DNA of 9,124 bases from Deltaproteobacteria bacterium (GTDB lineage Bacteria; Desulfobacterota; GWC2-55-46). The stretch lies in NCBI GenBank assembly GCA_016234955.1, contig JACRNN010000102.1:1-9124 (forward strand). Direction: 5' to 3'. The notes beneath the pieces were generated by a model, which saw only the letters and a program-made list of their open reading frames with translations, searched no databases and was not told the DNA's origin. A program made the translations under genes and the position numbers. Positions 5,920 to 9,124 of the stretch are shown here, piece by piece; within the stretch, counting starts at the first letter, position 1; every line of letters starts with the position of its first letter.

Positions 5920-6527
5920 GGCTCGGAGTATACCTCCTCTATCTCTATCCCCTCGTCGGCAAGGAGCACAAGGGAGTGGAAGAAGAGGTCGCAGAACTCG
6001 TACAGGACCTCATTGCGGCTCTTTGCACCGGCGGCCTCGATGAGCTCGCCGGACTCCTCCGCTATCTTTTCAAGAATCTTCCCGCGCCCCTTTGAGTAAA
6101 GCGAGGCTACGTAGGACCTGTCAGGAGGAGCGTCCTTGCGCCCCTTTATCGTCCGGAAGAGCTCTTTTATTACGCGCTCCGGGCGCGGGGGCGGGCCGCC
6201 CCATTCATCTATCCTCCTGAAAAAGCAGGTCCTCTCCCCCGTGTGGCAGGCCGGGCCTTTCGGCTCGACCATCAGAAGCAGGGTGTCCGCGTCGCAGTCG
6301 TAATAGATGGATATGACCTCCTGGAAGTTCCCGGAGGTCTCTCCCTTGAGCCATAACGAACCCCTACTGCGGCTCCAGTAGTGGGCCTTGCGGCTCTCGA
6401 GGGTCTTTTCAAGGGCCTCCCTGTTCATGTACGCCAGCATCAGGACCTCAAACGTGTCGAAGTCCTGGGCCACCGCCGGCACGAGCCCTTTATCGTCGAA
6501 TCTGATGGCTGAGAGGTCGAGCATCAT
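5892..6527 (-). CDS. hisIE: Bifunctional phosphoribosyl-AMP cyclohydrolase / phosphoribosyl-ATP pyrophosphatase
   Basis: A 211-residue fusion catalysing steps two and three of histidine synthesis: PR-ATP to PR-AMP, then ring opening to ProFAR. The HisI domain (about 1-115) has HYWSRSRGSLWLKGETSGN, the metal site DCDADT (Asp77, Asp79, Asp81), and the zinc cysteines in GPACHTGERTCFF (Cys94, Cys101). The HisE domain (about 117-200) has the acidic helix KIAEESGELIEAA (Glu157, Glu158, Glu161) and YEFCDLFFHSLVLLA (Asp180). The ATG at 6527, or the adjacent one at 6524, follows AAGGAAGG. The last residues, after EEVYSE (about 203-211), look unlike a normal HisE end and are read from sequence that in another frame encodes HIT residues, so the tail may be altered by deletion. 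It has its own promoter at 6561-6588 and no other his genes in view. Confidence 0.93.
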   Translation of the reverse strand: MMLDLSAIRFDDKGLVPAVAQDFDTFEVLMLAYMNREALEKTLESRKAHYWSRSRGSLWLKGETSGNFQEVISIYYDCDADTLLLMVEPKGPACHTGERTCFFRRIDEWGGPPPRPERVIKELFRTIKGRKDAPPDRSYVASLYSKGRGKILEKIAEESGELIEAAGAKSRNEVLYEFCDLFFHSLVLLADEGIEIEEVYSEPLSAKRSGS

Positions 6528-6560
6528 GTCCTTCCTTGCGCATAATACGTCCCGCCTGAG

Positions 6561-6588
6561 GATATAATATAAGACGGCGCATTGTCAA
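6561..6588 (-). promoter_or_regulatory. Promoter of hisIE
   Basis: On the minus strand, TTGACA (6588-6583) is followed by a 16-bp spacer and TATATC (6566-6561), which matches five of six -10 positions. Transcription would begin near 6554, leaving a leader of about 27 bases that contains AAGGAAGG just before the ATG. There is no room for a histidine leader peptide or attenuator. Confidence 0.65.
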
Positions 6589-6622
6589 CAGCCATGGATA
6601 GGGGCTTTTTATTTGTATTTTC

Positions 6623-6651
6623 TTGACTGTATATTACGTTTGTCATATAAT
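6623..6651 (+). promoter_or_regulatory. Promoter of the PIN toxin/antitoxin operon
   Basis: TTGACT (6623-6628), a 17-bp spacer and a perfect TATAAT (6646-6651) form a near-consensus sigma-70 promoter. The expected transcription start (about 6657-6660) coincides with the toxin ATG at 6660, implying a leaderless or nearly leaderless message. No Shine-Dalgarno is present. It diverges from the hisIE promoter. Confidence 0.7.
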
Positions 6652-6660
6652 TGTCATATA
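6640..6660 (+). promoter_or_regulatory. Tandem 10-bp repeat over the -10 box, possible operator
   Basis: TTGTCATATA occurs at 6640-6649 and again at 6651-6660, an 11-bp period close to one helical turn. The repeats cover the -10 hexamer and the start site. Toxin-antitoxin operons are usually repressed by the antitoxin at such repeats, and the product at 7188-7487 has a probable ribbon-helix-helix N-terminus. Binding is inference. Confidence 0.5.
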
Positions 6661-7186
6661 TGGTGATTTTCGACGCCTCCACATTAATCCTGCTTGCAAA
6701 GATAGATATTCTGGATTTGTTCATTGCCAATTACAGGGGGCAGGTTCTTATACCTGAAAGAGTCAAAGAGGAGGTCTTGGAAAAGGATAGCGTTGAGACT
6801 CCCCAAATAGCCGGGCTGATTGCGGATGGAAAAATCAATATAGGAACCTCTGATTAATTCGCAATAGCATGTCATTCTGAGCAAAGCGAAGAATCTCAAC
6901 GTCTATAAAATCAATAAGTTACGAGATTCTTCGGTCGCTACGCTTCCTCAGAATGACAGAAAAACATAATTAATCAGAGCTTCCCGACGACAGGAACGCC
7001 ATAAGGGCATGCAAGTTTCTGAAGCTTAATTTTATAACCGCCGTATCCATATTGATAAGGGCTGTCGAAAAGAGGCTTTTGAGCAAAAACGAAGCAGTCT
7101 TGAAATTGGAAAAGTTGGAGTCCATCGGAAGATACAAAAAGTCGATAATCGCGGATGCGAGAAGGCAGATGAAAGGGGGTGAGTAG
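6660..7186 (+). pseudogene. PIN-domain (VapC-like) toxin, disrupted by a palindromic element
   Basis: Two pieces of one PIN-domain ribonuclease toxin remain, of a VapC-like type. Piece one (6660-6857, 65 residues) starts MVIFDASTLILLAKIDILDL, carrying the first catalytic Asp (Asp5) and IPERVKEEVLEK. Piece two (6974-7186, a different frame) reads ELPDDRNAIRACKFLKLNFI, then TAVSILIRAVEKRLLSKNEA, and ends GRYKKSIIADARRQMKGGE. This is the usual C-terminal half with the last acidic residues. Between them lies a 132-bp inverted-repeat element, and about 20-30 residues (the central acidic helix, GEAEAI-like in relatives) appear lost. It is therefore a null toxin gene. Its promoter is near-leaderless. 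The antitoxin starts one base after the second piece ends. GC content is lower than the flanking genes, suggesting acquisition by transfer. Confidence 0.75.
6848..6979. repeat. 132-bp inverted-repeat element inserted in the toxin gene
   Basis: The outer arms CTCTGATTAATT (6848-6859) and AATTAATCAGAG (6968-6979) are perfect 12-bp inverted repeats. The inner arms begin TGTCATTCTGAGCAAAGCGA (6870-6897, ending GAAGAATCTC) and mirror GAGATTCTTCGG...CTCAGAATGACA (6923-6958) with an 8-base length difference. The CATTCTGAG/GAAGAATCTC theme is a widespread intergenic bacterial repeat. It has no coding capacity. It replaces the central part of the PIN gene, so its arrival involved a deletion or a later rearrangement. 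Confidence 0.75.
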
Positions 7187-7187
7187 T

Positions 7188-7487
7188 GTGTCCGTAAAAA
7201 CTCTGAGCATACGCATGAACGAGAACGACTACCGTTCCCTCGTCCTGCTTGCAAAAGAAGAAAAGGAAGACGTATCAAAGACGGTGCGCGAGCTTGTCGA
7301 ACTCGGCCGCTTGATGCTCGCCATAGAGAAATATAAGAGCGGGGAGGCGTCGATAGAGAAATCCGCGCGCATAGGGGGCGTGTCCATCTCAAGGATGCTC
7401 GGCATAATGAAGGAGCACAATGTGGCCGCGAACCTCGAAGAGGAAGATTATCTTAAAAGTTTGAAGACGATAAGGAAGGTGTGGTAG
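7188..7487 (+). CDS. Antitoxin of the PIN toxin (RHH plus UPF0175-like)
   Basis: A 99-residue protein. Residues 1-44 look like a ribbon-helix-helix DNA-binding unit (strand VKTLSIRMN, then two helices through DVSKTVRELVELGRL). Residues 45-80 (AIEKYKSGEASIEKSARIGG, then VSISRMLGIM) match the short helix-turn-helix of UPF0175-type antitoxins, which are often paired with PIN toxins of this kind. The tail (EEEDYLKSLKTIRKVW) would wrap the toxin. GTG 7188 is chosen because GGGGG (7175-7179) lies eight bases upstream; GTG 7179 would overlap that ribosome site. It begins one base after the toxin remnant, in toxin-first order. It appears intact although the toxin is broken, so it is an orphan antitoxin that may still repress the promoter at 6623-6651. 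Confidence 0.75.
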   Translation: MSVKTLSIRMNENDYRSLVLLAKEEKEDVSKTVRELVELGRLMLAIEKYKSGEASIEKSARIGGVSISRMLGIMKEHNVAANLEEEDYLKSLKTIRKVW

Positions 7488-7493
7488 TAAAAT

Positions 7494-7890
7494 ATGTCAA
7501 AAAAGCCGGCGTTCGAGCTACAACGAGTCCAAGGAAGTCCAGTGGACGATTCGGAACTTCTTGCGGACCTCCTCTCGGTCGCAAAACGGCTCGATACGGA
7601 CACAGTATCGATACCACAATATGAAAACCTTGGCAAGTATGATGCGCGCACAATTTCCCGGCGATTCGGTTCATGGAACAAGGCGTTAATTAAAGCAGGC
7701 CTTGCGGGTTCTACAACGCGACCATTTCACATATCGTACCTGTGGTGCCACTCCGGCGTTAAAGCCGGGTGTTGAATTGCAGGTAGACCACATAGTCCCT
7801 TGGAGCAAGGGCGGCGAAACGGCCTTGGACAATTTGCAGACGCTTTGCTCCGCATGTGATCTCGGAAAGTCCAATACACATCGGGGCTAA
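7494..7890 (+). pseudogene. HNH endonuclease with N-terminal repeat, frameshifted and deleted
   Basis: The first frame (from ATG 7494) encodes a homing-endonuclease-associated repeat: DDSELLADLLSVAKRLDTDT, VSIPQYENLGKYDARTISRR, FGSWNKALIKAGL. At about 7700 it loses similarity and runs out at 7775. The second frame (7702-7890) supplies an HNH domain: RVLQRDHFTYRTCGATPALK, then VELQVDHIVPWSKGGETALD, NLQTLCSACDLGKSN. Relatives usually have one or more further repeats between these parts, so the middle is deleted and the join is out of frame. The first zinc knuckle, normally CxxC, reads FTYRTCG with Tyr for the first Cys, a further sign of decay. It starts six bases after the antitoxin stop. Intact members cut DNA and often travel with mobile elements. 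A programmed frameshift is unlikely given the missing segment. Confidence 0.75.
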
Positions 7891-8036
7891 TCCCTTGAAA
7901 TTTCATAAAAGTCATTACAGCAAAGGCTCCTCGAAAACTATCTGCGCCTGCCTTCCCCTGTACTTACACATTGCTACAACCAATTGTATTGCTTGGGCTT
8001 TTTGAGCTCGTTTTCCGTCCAGCCATGCGGAGGGGC

Positions 8037-8066
8037 TTGACAACAGGCCCGCGTTAATATTAACAT
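8037..8066 (+). promoter_or_regulatory. Possible promoter of the nitrilase gene
   Basis: TTGACA (8037-8042) is followed by an 18-bp spacer and TAACAT (8061-8066), which matches four of six -10 positions. The leader would be about 45 bases, ending with GGAG at 8108-8111. The rest of 7891-8117 holds no convincing gene. Confidence 0.4.
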
Positions 8067-8117
8067 CCCCCGTCAGATAAAAATACGGATGATACCGTCT
8101 TCTATCGGGAGCGTCAG

Positions 8118-8909
8118 ATGAAGGTTGCATTCCTGCAGACCTCTCCGTTGTTCGGAAAAGTGCGAGAGAACGTCGAAAAGGCCGTTCGCAGGCTGAACTC
8201 TATCGATGCCGAACTTGTCGTGCTCCCGGAGCTGTTTTCAACCGGGTATCAGTTCAGGTCGAAAAAAGAGGCGCTCGGGCTCTCTGAGGACGTTACGACC
8301 GGGTACGCCGCTTCAAGGCTCATCGAGGCCGCTAAAGCCGGGAATATGCACATAGTGGCCGGAGTCGCCGAGAGGGCCGGGGCCGCGGTGTACAACTCAT
8401 CCGTCCTGGTAGGCCCCAGGGGGGTTGTTGGGGTGTACCGCAAGGCGCATCTTTTCTGGAACGAGAAGAAGATATTCGCGCGGGGCGACACCCCTCTCAA
8501 GGTCTACAACATAGGCAAGGCGCGGGTCGGTATGATGATTTGCTTTGACTGGATATTCCCGGAGGTGACGAGGACCCTTGCCCTCAAGGGCGCCGACATC
8601 ATATGCCAGCCTTCAAACCTCGTGCTCCCCTTCTGCCCGCGGGCGATGATAACGAGGTCGATAGAGAACAGGGTCTTTTCCATAACGGCCAACAGGGTCG
8701 GCGTTGAGAGGAGGGTAAAAGGCGGCGCGCTCGAATTCATCGGCTCAAGCCAGATAGTATCCCCGGCCGGCGCGGTCATACGCAGGGCGGGCGGCAGGAG
8801 GGAAGAGTCCGGCGCGGCGGATATAGAGCCAAAGGATGCCAGGGATAAGCACATCACCCCGCTCAACCACCTGATGAAGGACAGGAGGGTCGATATCTTC
8901 GAGCTTTGA
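8118..8909 (+). CDS. Nitrilase-superfamily carbon-nitrogen hydrolase
   Basis: A 263-residue cytoplasmic enzyme of the carbon-nitrogen hydrolase fold. The Glu-Lys-Cys catalytic set is visible: Glu38 in LVVLPELFSTGY, Lys109 in VYRKAHLF, and Cys142 in VGMMICFDWIFPEVTRTLA. Other family marks are NSSVLVGPRG, a second Glu in FWNEKKIF (Glu116), GADIICQPSNLVLP, and the C-terminal IENRVFSITANRVG with FIGSSQIVSPAG. These enzymes hydrolyse amides, nitriles or carbamoyl compounds. The closest-looking branch is the omega-amidase / N-carbamoylputrescine amidase-like group, but substrate cannot be read from sequence. The ATG at 8118 has GGAG (8108-8111) six bases upstream. Length is normal and nothing is broken, in contrast to the decayed genes before it. 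It appears to be transcribed alone, with no obvious terminator after it. Confidence 0.88.
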   Translation: MKVAFLQTSPLFGKVRENVEKAVRRLNSIDAELVVLPELFSTGYQFRSKKEALGLSEDVTTGYAASRLIEAAKAGNMHIVAGVAERAGAAVYNSSVLVGPRGVVGVYRKAHLFWNEKKIFARGDTPLKVYNIGKARVGMMICFDWIFPEVTRTLALKGADIICQPSNLVLPFCPRAMITRSIENRVFSITANRVGVERRVKGGALEFIGSSQIVSPAGAVIRRAGGRREESGAADIEPKDARDKHITPLNHLMKDRRVDIFEL

Positions 8910-9026
8910 GGCCCTGCGCACCCCCATGATCAGCGCGACCCGGCGCCGCGGCGCGCAAAAGGTCCGGAAAACCGCCCCCGCCAGGCCCCTCTAAACCGTA
9001 TCTCAAGGAAACGCCGAAACTTATTT

Positions 9027-9039
9027 GTATACAGTGTAC
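9027..9039. promoter_or_regulatory. Near-palindrome GTATACAGTGTAC, possible operator
   Basis: The 13-base sequence is symmetric in ten of twelve flanking positions around a central A. It lies 11 bases upstream of the -35 box at 9050. A dimeric regulator could bind there. No repressor gene is in view. Confidence 0.3.
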
Positions 9040-9049
9040 TACTTTCCCC

Positions 9050-9076
9050 TTGACAAAGTGATTCAGTTATTATACT
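9050..9076 (+). promoter_or_regulatory. Promoter for a gene beyond the window
   Basis: TTGACA (9050-9055) and TATACT (9071-9076) are separated by 15 bp, shorter than optimal. Both hexamers are near-consensus and lie in an AT-rich patch within GC-rich sequence. From 8910 to the window end no coding gene or clear terminator is seen. Confidence 0.45.
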
Positions 9077-9124
9077 TTGCCGCGTACCCAGGCGAGCTAT
9101 ATCATAACAATCGGAACGTTAGAG

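Noticed and set aside
5892..5945. Programmed -1 frameshift producing a HisIE-HIT fusion
   Set aside because: The frame relation would allow it, but no X-XXY-YYZ slippery heptamer is visible in the overlap and the HIT N-terminal segment would still be missing. A deletion is simpler.
5671..6099. Plus-strand open frame of 142 codons
   Set aside because: It lies opposite hisIE and the HIT frame, both with strong family motifs. It is a shadow of GC-rich coding sequence.
7915..8130. Minus-strand 71-codon open frame before the nitrilase gene
   Set aside because: No recognisable family or ribosome site, and it overlaps the nitrilase start and its probable promoter. It could be a gene remnant, but this cannot be supported.
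8943..8954. Perfect palindrome GCGCCGCGGCGC after the nitrilase gene as a terminator
   Set aside because: It has no loop and no T tract, and is likely a by-product of high GC content.

Overview
This window (GC-rich, lipoproteins with lipoboxes, AGGAGG-type ribosome sites, sigma-70-like promoters) looks like chromosomal sequence from a Gram-negative bacterium. The PA2778/PA2779-type envelope genes, fused hisIE, receiver/CheC/GGDEF genes and abundant small palindromic repeats would suit a deltaproteobacterial or Nitrospirota-like lineage. That placement is inference; no rRNA or marker phylogeny is available here.

Layout. (1) 1-2142, plus strand: a strong promoter, a small two-helix membrane protein, a PA2779-family membrane protein, a clear terminator, a 140-bp MITE-like palindrome, then a C39-like cysteine peptidase lipoprotein of PA2778 type overlapping a TPR lipoprotein. 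The PA2779-type protein carries a Gly-Gly pair just before its C-terminal membrane helix, which makes it a plausible substrate of the peptidase. (2) 2143-3108: a GATAACA/GGTTATC heptamer repeat, rlmB (23S rRNA 2'-O-methyltransferase), and a 31-codon remnant resembling the start of threonine dehydratase. (3) 3185-5189, minus strand: a tightly coupled three-gene signalling cassette (single-domain response regulator, CheC-like phosphatase, PAS-GGDEF diguanylate cyclase) ending in a probable terminator. (4) 5318-6588, minus strand: hisIE with its own promoter, a HIT-family gene that has lost its start and N-terminus where it overlaps the hisIE end, and a small zinc-ribbon protein.

(5) 6600-7890, plus strand: a lower-GC accessory island in decay. 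A PIN-type toxin gene with a near-leaderless promoter is broken by a 132-bp inverted-repeat element. Its RHH/UPF0175-like antitoxin is still intact. It is followed by an HNH endonuclease gene with an internal deletion, a frameshift and a lost zinc-ligand cysteine. (6) 8037-9124: an intact nitrilase-superfamily amidohydrolase, then a non-coding stretch with a palindrome and a promoter that must serve a gene beyond the window.

The recurring theme is small palindromic elements and deletions eroding gene ends (threonine dehydratase remnant, HIT, PIN, HNH) beside intact housekeeping genes. The most interesting functional hypothesis is the C39 peptidase and its GG-plus-helix partner. The receiver/CheC/GGDEF cassette is the second.
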